Positions 34,573 to 44,860 of a DNA stretch of 64,000 nt are shown here, piece after piece. Below the pieces are notes generated by a model. It was not told where the DNA came from and made no database searches. It saw only the letters and a program-made list of their open reading frames with translations. Positions within the stretch are counted from its first letter, which is position 1. Every line of letters starts with the position of its first letter. The DNA is from Oxalobacteraceae bacterium CAVE-383 (GTDB lineage: Bacteria; Pseudomonadota; Gammaproteobacteria; Burkholderiales; Burkholderiaceae_D). Where the stretch lies: the NCBI GenBank assembly GCA_004134995.1, contig REGP01000002.1, positions 1-64,000 on the forward strand. Reading direction: 5' to 3'. A program made the translations under genes and the position numbers.

Positions 34573-36450
34573 ATGTATCGCCTGTTTGAAAAACTGCTGC
34601 ATCCGTTTCCCGATGCGCTGGTCAAACCGCCGCCACGGACCCTGCTTGCCTTTCTGTGGAGCTGCGCCGGCGGCGTGCGCAAGTACATCATCGCCATGAC
34701 TTTTTTCACGGCGCTGGTCGGCGCCTTCGAAGCCCTGCTGTTCGCGGCGATGGGCCGCATCATCGATCTGCTGGGACAAGTTGCGCCGGGCGCGCTGTGG
34801 ATCGAACATCGCGGCCATTTGCTGCTGTTGGGCGCGATCGTGATCGGCAGCGTCGCGCTGATCGGCCTGCAGACCGTCATCAAGCATCAGGTGCTGTCGG
34901 GTAATTTCCCGATGATGCTGCGCTGGAATTTCCATCGCCTGATGCTGAATCAGAGCATGAGTTTCTACCAGGACGAGTTCGCCGGCCGCATCGCCGCGAA
35001 GGTGATGCAGACCGCGCTGGCGGTGCGCGATATTTATCTCATCGTCGGCGATATCCTGGTGTTCATCACCATTTACATCGCCACCATGGTGGCCGTGGTC
35101 GGCGCCTTCGACGCCTGGATGCTGCTGCCGTTTTTCGCATGGATCGGCGCTTATGTATGGGCGCTGTATTACTTCGTGCCGCGCCTGAGCAAGACCGCGC
35201 AATCGCAGGCCGATGCGCGTTCGCTGATGACCGGCCGCATCACCGATGCCTATACCAATATCGCCACCGTCAAACTGTTTTCCCACGCGGGCCGCGAGGC
35301 CGGCTATGCGCGCACGGCAATGCAGGATTTCCTGCAGACCGTGTATGGGCAGATGCGCCTGGTCAGCGGTTTCGAGGTGGTCAATCATCTGCTCGGCATG
35401 CTGCTGATCGTCAGTACCGCGGGCGTGGCGCTGGCGCTGTGGGCGCAGGGCTCGCTGGGGATCGGCGCGGTGGCCGCGGCGACCGCGATGGCGCTGCGGC
35501 TGAACGGTATTTCGCATTGGGCAATGTGGGAAATGGCGGCGCTGTTCGAACATATCGGCACAGTGCAGGACGGCATCAATACGCTGTCGAAGGCGCATGA
35601 AGTGCGCGATCGCAAGGGCGCGCAGGCGCTCGCGGTAACGCGGGGGGAGATCCGCTTCGAGGACGTCAGTTTCGCCTATGGCGGCCAGCGGCAAGTGATC
35701 GACCGCCTGTCGCTGACGATCCGGCCCGGCGAAAAAATCGGTTTGGTGGGCCGCTCGGGCGCCGGCAAATCGACCATCACCAATCTGCTGCTGCGCTTCT
35801 ATGACGTGGAACAGGGCCGGGTCCTGATCGATGGCCAGGATATCGCGCTGGTGACTCAGGAAAGCCTGCGCGCGCAGGTCGGCATGGTGACGCAGGACAC
35901 CTCGCTGCTGCACCGTTCCGTGCGCGACAATATCCTGTACGGCCGGCCCGGCGCAAGCGAAGCCGAAATGGCCGCCGCCGCCGCGCGCGCCGAGGCCGAT
36001 GTTTTTATTGCATCGCTGGCTGACATGCATGGCCGCACAGCCTACGATGCCCATGTCGGCGAACGCGGCGTCAAGCTTTCGGGCGGCCAGCGGCAGCGCA
36101 TTGCGATTGCCCGCGTGATGTTGAAGGATGCGCCGATCCTGCTGCTCGATGAAGCCACCAGCGCGCTCGATTCGGAAGTCGAGGCCGCGATCCAGGCCAG
36201 TCTGTATCGGCTGATGGAAGGCAAGACAGTGGTCGCGATCGCGCACCGCCTGTCGACGATCGCGGCGATGGACCGGCTGATCGTGCTCGACCAGGGCCGC
36301 ATCGTGGAGCAGGGATCACATGCGCAGCTGCTGGCGCAAGGCGGCTTGTATGCGCGCCTGTGGGCGCATCAGAGCGGCGGTTTCCTGGGCGAGGACGACG
36401 ATGAGGAAGCCGACGACGACGGCAGGCTGGCATCGGCGGTCAGGGCGTAG
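34573..36450 (+). CDS. ABC exporter, fused membrane and ATPase domains
   Basis: 625 residues. Six-helix type I exporter domain (about 30-340) followed by an ATPase domain: Walker A GRSGAGKST (about 396-404), Q-loop VTQDTSLL, signature LSGGQRQRIAIAR, Walker B ILLLDEATSALD and the switch His in AHRLS. Related to MsbA/multidrug-type exporters; it works as a homodimer. The substrate is not determinable. Its last codons and stop lie inside the left arm of a perfect 33-bp inverted repeat (36429-36461). Divergent from dat. Confidence 0.88.
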   Translation: MYRLFEKLLHPFPDALVKPPPRTLLAFLWSCAGGVRKYIIAMTFFTALVGAFEALLFAAMGRIIDLLGQVAPGALWIEHRGHLLLLGAIVIGSVALIGLQTVIKHQVLSGNFPMMLRWNFHRLMLNQSMSFYQDEFAGRIAAKVMQTALAVRDIYLIVGDILVFITIYIATMVAVVGAFDAWMLLPFFAWIGAYVWALYYFVPRLSKTAQSQADARSLMTGRITDAYTNIATVKLFSHAGREAGYARTAMQDFLQTVYGQMRLVSGFEVVNHLLGMLLIVSTAGVALALWAQGSLGIGAVAAATAMALRLNGISHWAMWEMAALFEHIGTVQDGINTLSKAHEVRDRKGAQALAVTRGEIRFEDVSFAYGGQRQVIDRLSLTIRPGEKIGLVGRSGAGKSTITNLLLRFYDVEQGRVLIDGQDIALVTQESLRAQVGMVTQDTSLLHRSVRDNILYGRPGASEAEMAAAAARAEADVFIASLADMHGRTAYDAHVGERGVKLSGGQRQRIAIARVMLKDAPILLLDEATSALDSEVEAAIQASLYRLMEGKTVVAIAHRLSTIAAMDRLIVLDQGRIVEQGSHAQLLAQGGLYARLWAHQSGGFLGEDDDEEADDDGRLASAVRA

Positions 36451-36550
36451 AAGGGTGTCGTGCGCAGTGAAGTAAAGGAGGAGAAGGCCGCAGGCCGCCG
36501 GGGGACATGAACGGAGTACGACACCCTTCTACGCCCTGACCGCCGATGCC
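36429..36550. repeat. perfect 33-bp inverted repeat overlapping the exporter stop codon
   Basis: Arms 36429-36461 and 36518-36550 are exact inverted copies (33/33), separated by 56 nt. The left arm contains the last seven codons of the ABC exporter gene (stop at 36448-36450). The transcript would form an extremely stable hairpin from both strands, so it could act as a bidirectional terminator between the convergent exporter and parB genes. The right arm ends 20 bp before the parB stop codon. Confidence 0.9.
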
Positions 36551-36569
36551 TTGACTAAAACGACATTGT

Positions 36570-37475
36570 CTATTCAGCCCCGCCTTTCAAGCGCGCAATG
36601 ACGTCGTCGAGCGCATCCAGATTGGCGAAGTTGATGATCAGTTGCCCCTTGTTGCGCGCACCGGTTTTCAGCACCACCTGGGTGGCCAGCAAGTCCGATA
36701 ATTCTTCTTCCAGCCGGGCGATGTCGCGCGACTTTTCCTTGCCGCCGCCTTCGCGCGGCTTGCCGCCGGCCGCTTGCTCGGCAATGGCGCGCGTGACCAG
36801 TTTTTCCGCTTCCCGCACCGACATGCGTTTGGCCACGATCTGATTGGCCAGCGTGATCTGGCTGCCCGCATCGACCGCCAGCAGCGCGCGCGCATGCCCC
36901 ATATCGATATCGCCGGCCATCAGCATGGTCTGCACCGGCTTGGTCAGATTGATCAGGCGCAGCAGATTGGAGACGGCGCTGCGCGAGCGGCTGACCGCGA
37001 CCGCGGCCTGCTCATGAGTGAAATTGAATTCCTGCAGCAGGCGATGGATGCCCTGTGCTTCTTCGAGCGGATTCAGGTCTTCGCGCTGCAGATTTTCGAT
37101 CAGCGCGATCGCGGCCGTCCTCTTGTCGTCGGCTTCAGTGACAATGACCGGCACGGTATCCAGTCCCGCCAGCTTGGCGGCCCTGAAACGACGTTCGCCG
37201 GCGATGATTTCATAGCGCGCATGGCCGTTGTGCGCCGCCACCGGACGCACCAGGATCGGTTGCAGCACGCCCTGCTCGCGGATCGAATCGGCCAGCTCGT
37301 TCAATGCGCCTTCGTCCATTCGCGTACGCGGCTGGTATTTGCCGGCCTGCAGCGCGTCGAGCGCCATCTCGCACATGGCGCCGGGCGCGTTGTTCGCCAT
37401 TTCGGTAATGTCGCTGGAGCCGCCCAGTAATGCTTCAAGGCCGCGGCCGAGGCCTTTCGATTTTTTGGTAGCCAT
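36570..37475 (-). CDS. parB: chromosome partitioning protein ParB
   Basis: 301 residues. Starts MATKKSKGLGRGLEALLGG, the ParA-activating N-terminus of chromosomal ParB. The CTPase/ParB-N domain has QPRTRMDEGALNELADSIREQGVLQPILVRP and GERRFRAAK (GxxRxxA), followed by ENLQREDLNPLEEA. The HTH for parS binding is FTHEQAAVAVSRSRSAVSNLLRLI. The C-terminal dimerisation domain ends IARLKGG. It clamps onto DNA from parS; two parS sites lie at 41.6 kb. 9 bp beyond the parA stop codon. Confidence 0.95.
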   Translation of the reverse strand: MATKKSKGLGRGLEALLGGSSDITEMANNAPGAMCEMALDALQAGKYQPRTRMDEGALNELADSIREQGVLQPILVRPVAAHNGHARYEIIAGERRFRAAKLAGLDTVPVIVTEADDKRTAAIALIENLQREDLNPLEEAQGIHRLLQEFNFTHEQAAVAVSRSRSAVSNLLRLINLTKPVQTMLMAGDIDMGHARALLAVDAGSQITLANQIVAKRMSVREAEKLVTRAIAEQAAGGKPREGGGKEKSRDIARLEEELSDLLATQVVLKTGARNKGQLIINFANLDALDDVIARLKGGAE

Positions 37476-37484
37476 AAATCTTTT

Positions 37485-38255
<771 letters not shown>

Positions 38256-38344
38256 GATTATTGTTATGTAAGAGTCGAGTGAGTCCGAGTGAGTCGGTGT
38301 TTCAAATTGCTGATTCTTGAATCGAGGATGCTTGAATCGTTGTC

Positions 38345-38890
38345 CTATTGATGCGTCTTTACCAATCTGGAGGTATCGAAACCCTGCTTGGTCGCGTCAT
38401 CCACGCGTTTTTCATATTCGGCATCGGGAATGCTCGGCGTGCGCGCCAGTATCCACAAATAGTCGCGGTTCGGCGTGCCGACGGTGGCGACCGAATACGC
38501 ATCGTCCAGTTCGAGTATCCAGTAATCGCTCCAGACCCATGGCAGCCAGGACAGCCATGCCGGCGCAAAGCGCACTTGCAGCTTGGCGTTGCTGGCCTTG
38601 TCGGCCACCCGGGCTTCGCCTACCGCCAGATTGATTTCGCCGCTCGCCATCTTGCAGCGATTCACGACCTCGATGCTGCTGTCCGGCAGGATGCGATAGT
38701 CGGCAATGGTATTGGCGATACACTGCTTTTGAAAATCATTCGGGAATTTGGCGATCTCATACCAGCGGCCTGCGTAGCGGGACAAATCCACCGCGCGCGC
38801 GGCGCCCATTTGCTGGGCCGCCGCCGGCAAGGCCAACAAGATGCCGCAAACGATGCCCGCGAGGGCTGCCGGTTTGAATGGACGCTTCAT
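38345..38890 (-). CDS. bacterial lipocalin (Blc-like)
   Basis: 181 residues with a Sec signal peptide (MKRPFKPAALAGIVCGILLALPAAAQ). Lipocalin signature RYAGRWYEIAKFPNDFQKQC (about 38-57), then a beta-barrel with NRCKMASGEINLAVGEARVADKASNAKLQVRF and the later YDYLWILART-like strand (RDYLWILARTPSI). No lipobox Cys at the cleavage site, so it is probably periplasmic. Blc-type proteins bind lysophospholipids. It overlaps rsmG by 4 bp (ATGA) and sits in the mnmG-rsmG-parA block, which is unusual. Confidence 0.88.
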   Translation of the reverse strand: MKRPFKPAALAGIVCGILLALPAAAQQMGAARAVDLSRYAGRWYEIAKFPNDFQKQCIANTIADYRILPDSSIEVVNRCKMASGEINLAVGEARVADKASNAKLQVRFAPAWLSWLPWVWSDYWILELDDAYSVATVGTPNRDYLWILARTPSIPDAEYEKRVDDATKQGFDTSRLVKTHQ

Positions 38891-39564
38891 GGCATTCTTT
38901 CGATAAAGATCAGATGGCGTTCCGCTTCCAGTTGCGGCACCGCCAGCGGACGGCTTTCCAGTACCCGCCAGCCTTGCGGCAGGCGTTCGATTTCCGCATT
39001 CGGCAACAGGCCTTTAAGCGCAATATAACGTCCGCCCGGCGCCAGCAAATGCTGCGACCAGTTGATGAAATCGTTAAGCTCGGCAAAGGCGCGGGAAGTG
39101 ATGACATCGAACGGCTGCTGCTTCGGCAACTGCTGCAATTGGAGCTGCTCGACCCGCCCAGTGTAAATGCTTGTATTGCTTAATTGCAACTCTGCTTTTA
39201 CCTGGGTCAGGAACGCCGTCTTTTTATGCACGGTATCGATCATCGAGATGCGCATTTCCGGTTGCGCTTCGGCTGCCCAGATCGCCAGTATCATGCCGGG
39301 CAATCCGCCGCCGGCGCCGACATCCAACACATTGCGCGCGCCGGTAAACGCAGTGGCCGCGGCCAGCGAATCCAACAAGTGATGCGTCACCATCTGCGCC
39401 GGATCGCGCAGCGCCGTCAGGTTGTAGACCTTATTCCATTTCGACAGCAGCGCCAGATAAGCCAGCAGCTTTTCCTGCTGGGCGGCGCTCAGCTGCAGGC
39501 CGAGGCTTTGAATGCCGGCATCGAGGCCTTCCGTCAAATCGAGCGTGCCGTTTTCCCCCATCAT
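38887..39564 (-). CDS. rsmG: 16S rRNA (guanine527-N7) methyltransferase RsmG
   Basis: 225 residues. SAM-binding motif NVLDVGAGGGLPGMILAI (about 79-96) after the N-terminal KWNKVYNLTALRDPAQMVTHHLLDSLA stretch, with VITSRAFAELNDFINWS downstream. Methylates G527 of 16S rRNA; loss gives low-level streptomycin resistance. Its start abuts the mnmG stop codon (39565), the classical gidA-gidB arrangement. Confidence 0.95.
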   Translation of the reverse strand: MMGENGTLDLTEGLDAGIQSLGLQLSAAQQEKLLAYLALLSKWNKVYNLTALRDPAQMVTHHLLDSLAAATAFTGARNVLDVGAGGGLPGMILAIWAAEAQPEMRISMIDTVHKKTAFLTQVKAELQLSNTSIYTGRVEQLQLQQLPKQQPFDVITSRAFAELNDFINWSQHLLAPGGRYIALKGLLPNAEIERLPQGWRVLESRPLAVPQLEAERHLIFIERMP

Positions 39565-41517
39565 TCAGGCCGCCTGAATGCCATTGCCGTCGTCCTGCTG
39601 TGCGGTATTTTTCAGGCCGCTCTTCAAATCGCCCTTTTTCAGATGCACCAGCAATAGCGACAAGGCGGCGGGTGTCACACCCGATATGCGGGAGGCCTGG
39701 CCCAGCGTTTCGGGCTTGTGCTTGTTCAGTTTTTGCCGCACTTCAATCGACAGGCTCTGCACTTCCATATAATCCAGGTCCGGCGGCAACTGCAGATTTT
39801 CATTGCCCTTGTGCCGTTCAATCTCATCGGCCTGGCGATCGATGTAGCCGGCATATTTCAGTTGAATCTGCAGTTGTTCCTTGACCGCATCTTGCGCAAC
39901 GCCGGGTCCGGCCAGATCCTGGCCGTCGACGCCCTTCAGCGTCATTAATTGATCGTAGCCGACATTCGGCCGCGCCAGCAGATCGGCCAAAGCATATTCG
40001 CGCTCGATCGCCTTGCCTAATACCCGTTCAGCTTCAGCTGCCGCAAGGATGCGCGGATTGACCCAAGTGCTTTTCAGGCGTTGCAATTCCAGCGCTACCG
40101 CTTCGCGTTTCTGTTCGAACGCAGCCCATTGGGCATCGCCGACGCAACCCAGTCCACGGCCGATTTCGGTCAGCCGCATGTCGGCATTATCTTCGCGCAA
40201 GCTCAAGCGATATTCCGCCCGGCTGGTAAACATGCGGTACGGTTCCTGCACGCCCTGGGTAATCAGATCGTCGACCAGCACGCCCAGATAGGCCTGGTCG
40301 CGGCCCGGCGTCCAGGCATCGCGGTCCTGTGTCTGCAAGGCAGCATTCAGGCCCGCCAGCATGCCTTGCGCGGCGGCCTCTTCGTAACCGGTGGTGCCAT
40401 TGATCTGTCCGGCAAAAAACAGTCCCTTGATCTGTTTGGTTTCCAGCGATGCCTTCAAGCCGCGCGGATCGAAGTAATCGTATTCGATCGCATAACCGGG
40501 CCGCAGGATATGCGCATTCTCCATGCCCGTCATCGACTGCACCAATGCGATCTGGACATCGAACGGCAGACTGGTCGAAATACCGTTTGGATAATATTCG
40601 TTGGTCGTCAAACCTTCAGGTTCGAGATAAATCTGATGCGAATCCTTGCCGGCGAAACGGTGGATCTTGTCTTCAATCGACGGGCAATAACGCGGACCGA
40701 CACCTTCGATGACGCCGGTGTACATCGGGCTGCGATCCAGCCCGGCGCGGATAATGTCGTGCGTTTTTTGATTAGTATGCGTAATGAAGCAAGGTAATTG
40801 GCGTGGATGCATTGCCGCCGTTCCCATCACCGAAAATACGGGGATAGGATCCAGATCTCCACCCTGCTCTTCCATTACTGAAAAATTGATTGTCCGTCCA
40901 TCGATTCGCGGCGGCGTCCCGGTCTTCAAACGCCCTTGCGGCAGCTTGAGTTCTTTCAGGCGTGCGGACAAAGAGATGGCCGGCGGATCGCCTGCGCGGC
41001 CGGCTGAGTAGTTATTGAGGCCAACATGAATCTTCCCGTCGAGGAAAGTCCCTGCCGTCAGCACCACGGTTTTACCTAAAAATTTGATGCCTGCCTGGGT
41101 GACAGCGCCAACAACGCGGTCGCCTTCAACCATCAAATCGTCCACTGCCTGTTGGAACAGCCAAAGATTGGTTTGGTTTTCCAGACGTGAGCGGATGGCT
41201 TGTTTGTAGAGAATGCGGTCTGCTTGTGCGCGTGTCGCCCGGACTGCAGGGCCTTTTGAAGAATTCAAGATACGAAATTGAATGCCTGCTTCGTCGGTTG
41301 CAATCGCCATTGCGCCGCCCATCGCATCGACTTCTTTTACCAGATGGCCCTTGCCGATACCACCAATCGACGGGTTGCAAGACATCTGTCCCAAGGTTTC
41401 GATGTTATGGGATAACAACACCGTTTTCTGCCCCATGCGCGCAGCCGCGAGCGCAGCCTCGGTTCCGGCGTGGCCGCCGCCGACAACGATTACATCAAAG
41501 TGAGTAGGGAATAACAT
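39565..41517 (-). CDS. mnmG: tRNA uridine-5-carboxymethylaminomethyl modification enzyme MnmG
   Basis: 650 residues. N-terminal FAD-binding [17 protein letters not shown], then [23 protein letters not shown], a MnmG hallmark. [33 protein letters not shown] and [12 protein letters not shown] (with a conserved Cys) are all in place, and the C-terminal helical domain ends normally. With MnmE it modifies wobble uridines (cmnm5U) of tRNAs. Overlapping neither neighbour; first gene of the minus-strand block next to the parS sites. Confidence 0.97.
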   Translation of the reverse strand: MLFPTHFDVIVVGGGHAGTEAALAAARMGQKTVLLSHNIETLGQMSCNPSIGGIGKGHLVKEVDAMGGAMAIATDEAGIQFRILNSSKGPAVRATRAQADRILYKQAIRSRLENQTNLWLFQQAVDDLMVEGDRVVGAVTQAGIKFLGKTVVLTAGTFLDGKIHVGLNNYSAGRAGDPPAISLSARLKELKLPQGRLKTGTPPRIDGRTINFSVMEEQGGDLDPIPVFSVMGTAAMHPRQLPCFITHTNQKTHDIIRAGLDRSPMYTGVIEGVGPRYCPSIEDKIHRFAGKDSHQIYLEPEGLTTNEYYPNGISTSLPFDVQIALVQSMTGMENAHILRPGYAIEYDYFDPRGLKASLETKQIKGLFFAGQINGTTGYEEAAAQGMLAGLNAALQTQDRDAWTPGRDQAYLGVLVDDLITQGVQEPYRMFTSRAEYRLSLREDNADMRLTEIGRGLGCVGDAQWAAFEQKREAVALELQRLKSTWVNPRILAAAEAERVLGKAIEREYALADLLARPNVGYDQLMTLKGVDGQDLAGPGVAQDAVKEQLQIQLKYAGYIDRQADEIERHKGNENLQLPPDLDYMEVQSLSIEVRQKLNKHKPETLGQASRISGVTPAALSLLLVHLKKGDLKSGLKNTAQQDDGNGIQAA

Positions 41518-41598
41518 GGGACACGCTCAGGCTTGCTAAAGAAAGAGGCGTGATTATAAAGTCTTTTTAAAGCAGACCGCTAATAGCTTTAATGATTG

Positions 41599-41614
41599 TG
41601 TTTCACGTGAAACA
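41599..41614. promoter_or_regulatory. parS site 1
   Basis: TGTTTCACGTGAAACA, a perfect 16-bp palindrome identical to the universal bacterial parS consensus. It lies in the 167-bp gap between mnmG and the TSUP gene, about 4 kb from parB. ParB loads here to start partition-complex formation. Confidence 0.95.
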
Positions 41615-41670
41615 CTACTACTTCGTCTATGCATTGTTTTTGATAAGAATTTGCTATCGACTGGGCGCAA

Positions 41671-41686
41671 TGTTTCACGTGAAACT
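41671..41686. promoter_or_regulatory. parS site 2
   Basis: TGTTTCACGTGAAACT matches the parS consensus at 15 of 16 bases. It is 72 bp from site 1, and its last two bases overlap the stop codon of the TSUP gene (41685-41687). Two clustered sites are common near origins. Confidence 0.9.
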
Positions 41687-42446
41687 ATTTTAGAAATCCG
41701 TCATAACCGGTTTTAAATATCAACACCGTAACCACAACCAAAAACAAAATTCTGACGAAACCACTTCCGTGACGAATTGCCAATCTGCTTCCAACCGTGG
41801 AACCGGCGACATTAAAAACAGCCATCAATAAACCGAGCTGCCAAATGATATGGCCGCTGGCGCCGAACCAGATCAAGGCGCCGATATTCGTCGCAACATT
41901 CACAACCTTGGATACCGCCGAAGCGGAAAGGAAGCTGTAACCAAAAACCCGCACAAATAAAAAAACCAAAAAACTGCCGGTGCCTGGACCGAATACGCCA
42001 TCATAAAATCCTATTGCCCCGCCAATGAGAATGGCCAGCCAGATTTTCTTGCTGCCGGCATGAATCGGTAAATGGTGCCGGCCCAGGTCTTTTTTCTTCA
42101 GGGTGTACAGGGCAACGAACAGCAATACAAATGGAAGCAGTTTTCTGACCAGATCGGTAGGCACATGCGTAACCGTCCATGCACCCGCGAATGAAAACAA
42201 AAATGCAGCCAAGGCAGCGGGTACCGCAGCACCCCATTCCAACTGCACTCTTTTTGCAAAAGTGACCGCAGCCGCACCGGTTCCAAAAACACTTGCTATC
42301 TTGTTGGTGCCGAACAGGGTGGCCGGCATCATATTTGGAAATACGCTGAACAAGGTTGGTATTTGAATCAAACCACCACCGCCAACCACGGCATCGATCA
42401 ATCCTGCTAAAAAAGCCCCGCTACATAAAATCAGATAATCCGACAT
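41685..42446 (-). CDS. TSUP (TauE/SafE) family membrane permease
   Basis: 253 residues with about eight hydrophobic helices. The family repeat is visible at the N-terminus (GAFLAGLIDAVVGGGGLIQIPTL) and again in the second half (AILIGGAIGFYDGVFGPGTGSFLVFLFV). YfcA-like. TSUP proteins move sulfite, sulfoacetate or similar anions; the substrate is not readable. It lies between the parS sites and oriC; its stop codon overlaps parS site 2. Confidence 0.88.
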   Translation of the reverse strand: MSDYLILCSGAFLAGLIDAVVGGGGLIQIPTLFSVFPNMMPATLFGTNKIASVFGTGAAAVTFAKRVQLEWGAAVPAALAAFLFSFAGAWTVTHVPTDLVRKLLPFVLLFVALYTLKKKDLGRHHLPIHAGSKKIWLAILIGGAIGFYDGVFGPGTGSFLVFLFVRVFGYSFLSASAVSKVVNVATNIGALIWFGASGHIIWQLGLLMAVFNVAGSTVGSRLAIRHGSGFVRILFLVVVTVLIFKTGYDGFLK

Positions 42447-42497
42447 GGAATGCTCATGAACCGTTATGGAATTGTTTTAATAAATAATGCCCAATAA

Positions 42498-42521
42498 ATA
42501 AGCCGGGCAAGCCCGGCTTAT
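42498..42521 (-). terminator. rho-independent terminator-like hairpin
   Basis: Perfect inverted arms ATAAGCCGGGC (42498-42508) and GCCCGGCTTAT (42511-42521). On the minus strand a T-rich run (TTATT) follows. It would stop leftward transcripts coming from lysR through the origin region before the TSUP gene. Confidence 0.65.
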
Positions 42522-42599
42522 ACAAGAGTCTCTATTATGGCCTTCAATTGATCGTGATTCCAACGCGTTTCAATCTTATTCGCACTATCCTTGCAAAAC

Positions 42600-42960
42600 G
42601 AAGTTATCCAGAATCCATCCACTGCTTATCAGCAAGTTATCCAGAGAGTTATCCACAGGAGTATATTTTTTTTAATCTTCGCTTTAAAAGAAAACCTCTT
42701 TCTTTTCTTCTTTCCAGGACGTTTGCAATGCCAGTGTTTTTAAATATAAGGTTGTATATATAAATAGTAGTAATAGTAGGGAAATGCCATTTCTGTGGAT
42801 AAGCCCCTTAACCCGAATGAAAACAAGAACTTGGCATTTGAATAAGCGCTTGGCAAAGCCTGTATGAATTTCTGACGGTCTGTGGATAGATTTCAAAACT
42901 TCCGATTTGCACAGATTGTCCCCATAGCGCCAACACGATATCAACAAATTTATCCACAGG
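42600..42960. other. oriC: probable chromosomal replication origin oriC
   Basis: A gene-free region with a DnaA-box cluster. Perfect TTATCCACA boxes lie at 42649-42657 and 42950-42958, and a perfect inverted box at 42794-42802. One-mismatch boxes lie at 42604-42612, 42637-42645 and 42881-42889. An AT-rich stretch (42736-42765) leads into TAGTAGTAATAGTAG (42765-42779), five DnaA-trio units reading 3'-GAT/AAT-5' away from the inverted box, which starts 14 bp after the trio. This is the layout of the basal unwinding system. parS sites and mnmG are near. Nothing in 42447-42995 looks coding. Confidence 0.85.
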
Positions 42961-42995
42961 CTGGTGGCTGCTTATTACTACTCATTACCTGAAAA

Positions 42996-43976
42996 TCATA
43001 TGCGCTCGTTATTTCCATACTGTTTGGTGTTGATCCGTCCAAACTGATCGTGCGTCGTTGCAATCAAATGCGCCCTCAGCCATTTGTGCGCCGGATTGCG
43101 CGCGTCCCGTTCATGCCACAGCATGTCGACGTGTTCGTCCGGCGTCTGGAACGGCAGTTCCTTGACGATCAATGCGTCGGTCATGCCGGTGGCGGCGATC
43201 AGATGGCGCGGCAGCACGGTAATCAGGTCCGAGCTGGCTACCACCCTGCCCGCGGTAAAAAACTGGTTCACGGTCAGCAAGATGCGCCGCTCGCGGTTCA
43301 GGCTGGTCAGCACGTCGTCGATCACGGCGTGGGGTTTGCCTGACAAGCTGACCAACAGGTGATCGGCCGCGCAATAGGTATCCAGCGTCAGTTCCTGCTT
43401 GGCCAGGGGATGGTTCTTGTGCATGACACAGACGTATTGGCCTGTATATAGACGTTCGTGGCTGATCTGCGATTTGACCATGCCTTGGCCGTCGGCCAGT
43501 TGCGCCGTCACGCCCGGGAAAAAACCGATCGCCAGGTCGATGTCGCCACGCAACAGCATTGAGCGCGGGTCGCGCGTCGTCAAAGGCATCATGCGCACCT
43601 TCATCTTGGGCGCGTCGGTCATGATCGAACGGATCAGCGACGGCAGCCACAATGCGGCGGTAGCATCCACCATTGCCATGCGGAAAGTGGTTTGCGCCTT
43701 AGATACGTCGAATGACTCCGGGGTAATTGCCGCTTCAAGCTCCGACAAGGCCTTGCGAACCGTCGGCCACAACTCCTCCGCGCGCGATGTCGGCCTGACG
43801 CCATGCGCGGTTCTGATCACCAATTCGTCGCCCAGCGTATCGCGCAAGCGTTTCAGTGCGTTCGATACCGCCGGCTGTGTCATGGCGAGCAAATTGGACG
43901 CGCGCGTCAAATTTTGCTCGGTCATGATCGCGTCAAATACGCGGAGTAAATTCAGATCCAGAGTCAAGAAGCTCAT
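42996..43976 (-). CDS. LysR-type transcriptional regulator
   Basis: 326 residues. N-terminal winged HTH: DLNLLRVFDAIMTEQNLTRASNLLAMTQPAVSNALKRLRDTLGDELVIRTAHGVRPT (about 6-62). The C-terminal substrate-binding domain covers about 95-300. The N-terminus and length are like the NodD/SyrM-like branch. Ligand and targets are unknown; it lies next to oriC and is divergent from a small hypothetical gene (44109), with a 130-bp AT-rich shared gap. Confidence 0.92.
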   Translation of the reverse strand: MSFLTLDLNLLRVFDAIMTEQNLTRASNLLAMTQPAVSNALKRLRDTLGDELVIRTAHGVRPTSRAEELWPTVRKALSELEAAITPESFDVSKAQTTFRMAMVDATAALWLPSLIRSIMTDAPKMKVRMMPLTTRDPRSMLLRGDIDLAIGFFPGVTAQLADGQGMVKSQISHERLYTGQYVCVMHKNHPLAKQELTLDTYCAADHLLVSLSGKPHAVIDDVLTSLNRERRILLTVNQFFTAGRVVASSDLITVLPRHLIAATGMTDALIVKELPFQTPDEHVDMLWHERDARNPAHKWLRAHLIATTHDQFGRINTKQYGNNERI

Positions 43977-44108
43977 TTTTTTCTCTTATGAAAATTAATA
44001 TTATTATAGGTAAAAAACATAACTGATATCTGAAAACGCAATTGGTATCGTTGTTACACTTTATCTATACTGCAATGCAACACCGAAACATTCGTAAAGG
44101 AAATCATC

Positions 44109-44327
44109 ATGTCCGCAACTACAGCATATTTCAGCAACATCGAGAGCCGTCCGGTTTCCAGCAAGCTGGCCACTGTCTTGCGTATCCTGGCCGACCGTTA
44201 CGATGCAAAAATTACTGCAAAATCAAGAGTCAAGCGCAAGCAGATCATCGATCACATGGCTGCCGGCCACGAAGCAGCGCAGCCAAATCTGGCAGCGGAA
44301 CTGCGCTTCGTTGCCTGGAGTGCCTGA
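44109..44327 (+). CDS. small hypothetical protein
   Basis: 72 residues, basic, helical, no recognised domain: begins MSATTAYFSNIESRPVSSKL and contains a Lys/Arg-rich patch (ITAKSRVKRKQIIDHM). AAAGGA lies 8 bp upstream, so it is likely translated. Divergent from the LysR gene, which may regulate it. Confidence 0.6.
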   Translation: MSATTAYFSNIESRPVSSKLATVLRILADRYDAKITAKSRVKRKQIIDHMAAGHEAAQPNLAAELRFVAWSA

Positions 44328-44468
44328 TTCGCAACTTTGCCATCGTCATTCATGCCTGGAGAGTGCGTGTCAAAGCCATTATTGCCGCATCGAATTTTGC
44401 GATGCAGCAATAAGCGGCAGGTAACGACAAATATCTCACTGTTGATGACACTGCGTTAAATAAATAAT

Positions 44469-44723
44469 ATGTCCATCCTGTCCTTCGTCGAACCGATCGA
44501 ATCCGTTGTCCCAGTCGCAGAAGATGCGCTGGCAATGGCTGCGCTTGCGTTGCGTACGATCGGCGGCCTGAGTGCGATAGCAGCCATGTTCATATTATTT
44601 CGTCCCCTCCTCACCGGCGTCTGGCATGCTTTGCTCCTCAGCATCCGCCCGCGTCTTACCGCGGCCCAGCGCATGGCTGCCCGCCAACGGCAAGCCGGCC
44701 GGCATCCGGCGCAAAAACAGTAA
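44469..44723 (+). CDS. small hypothetical membrane protein
   Basis: 84 residues, one or two hydrophobic segments (ALAMAALALRTIGGLSAIAAMFILF, about 20-45) followed by a basic tail (RPRLTAAQRMAARQRQ). No family recognised. A terminator-like hairpin follows at 44841. The ATG is not preceded by a strong ribosome binding site, so it is a moderate call. Confidence 0.5.
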   Translation: MSILSFVEPIESVVPVAEDALAMAALALRTIGGLSAIAAMFILFRPLLTGVWHALLLSIRPRLTAAQRMAARQRQAGRHPAQKQ

Positions 44724-44840
44724 CGACGCCTTGTCCTGTCGAAAATAGCATAACTTAACCGAATCCTGTATCGGATTTACGATATCTCTTAGAACAGAGT
44801 CGTATTTATTCTAATAAACCCCGTTTGCATGTGAGTCCGT

Positions 44841-44860
44841 CCCGCTTGGGCGGGGTTTTG
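44841..44860 (+). terminator. rho-independent terminator-like hairpin
   Basis: CCCGC-TTGG-GCGGG stem (44841-44854) followed by GTTTTG; an outer ACCCCG/CGGGGT pairing is also possible. It lies in the gene-free 44724-44974, after the small membrane protein gene. Confidence 0.65.
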
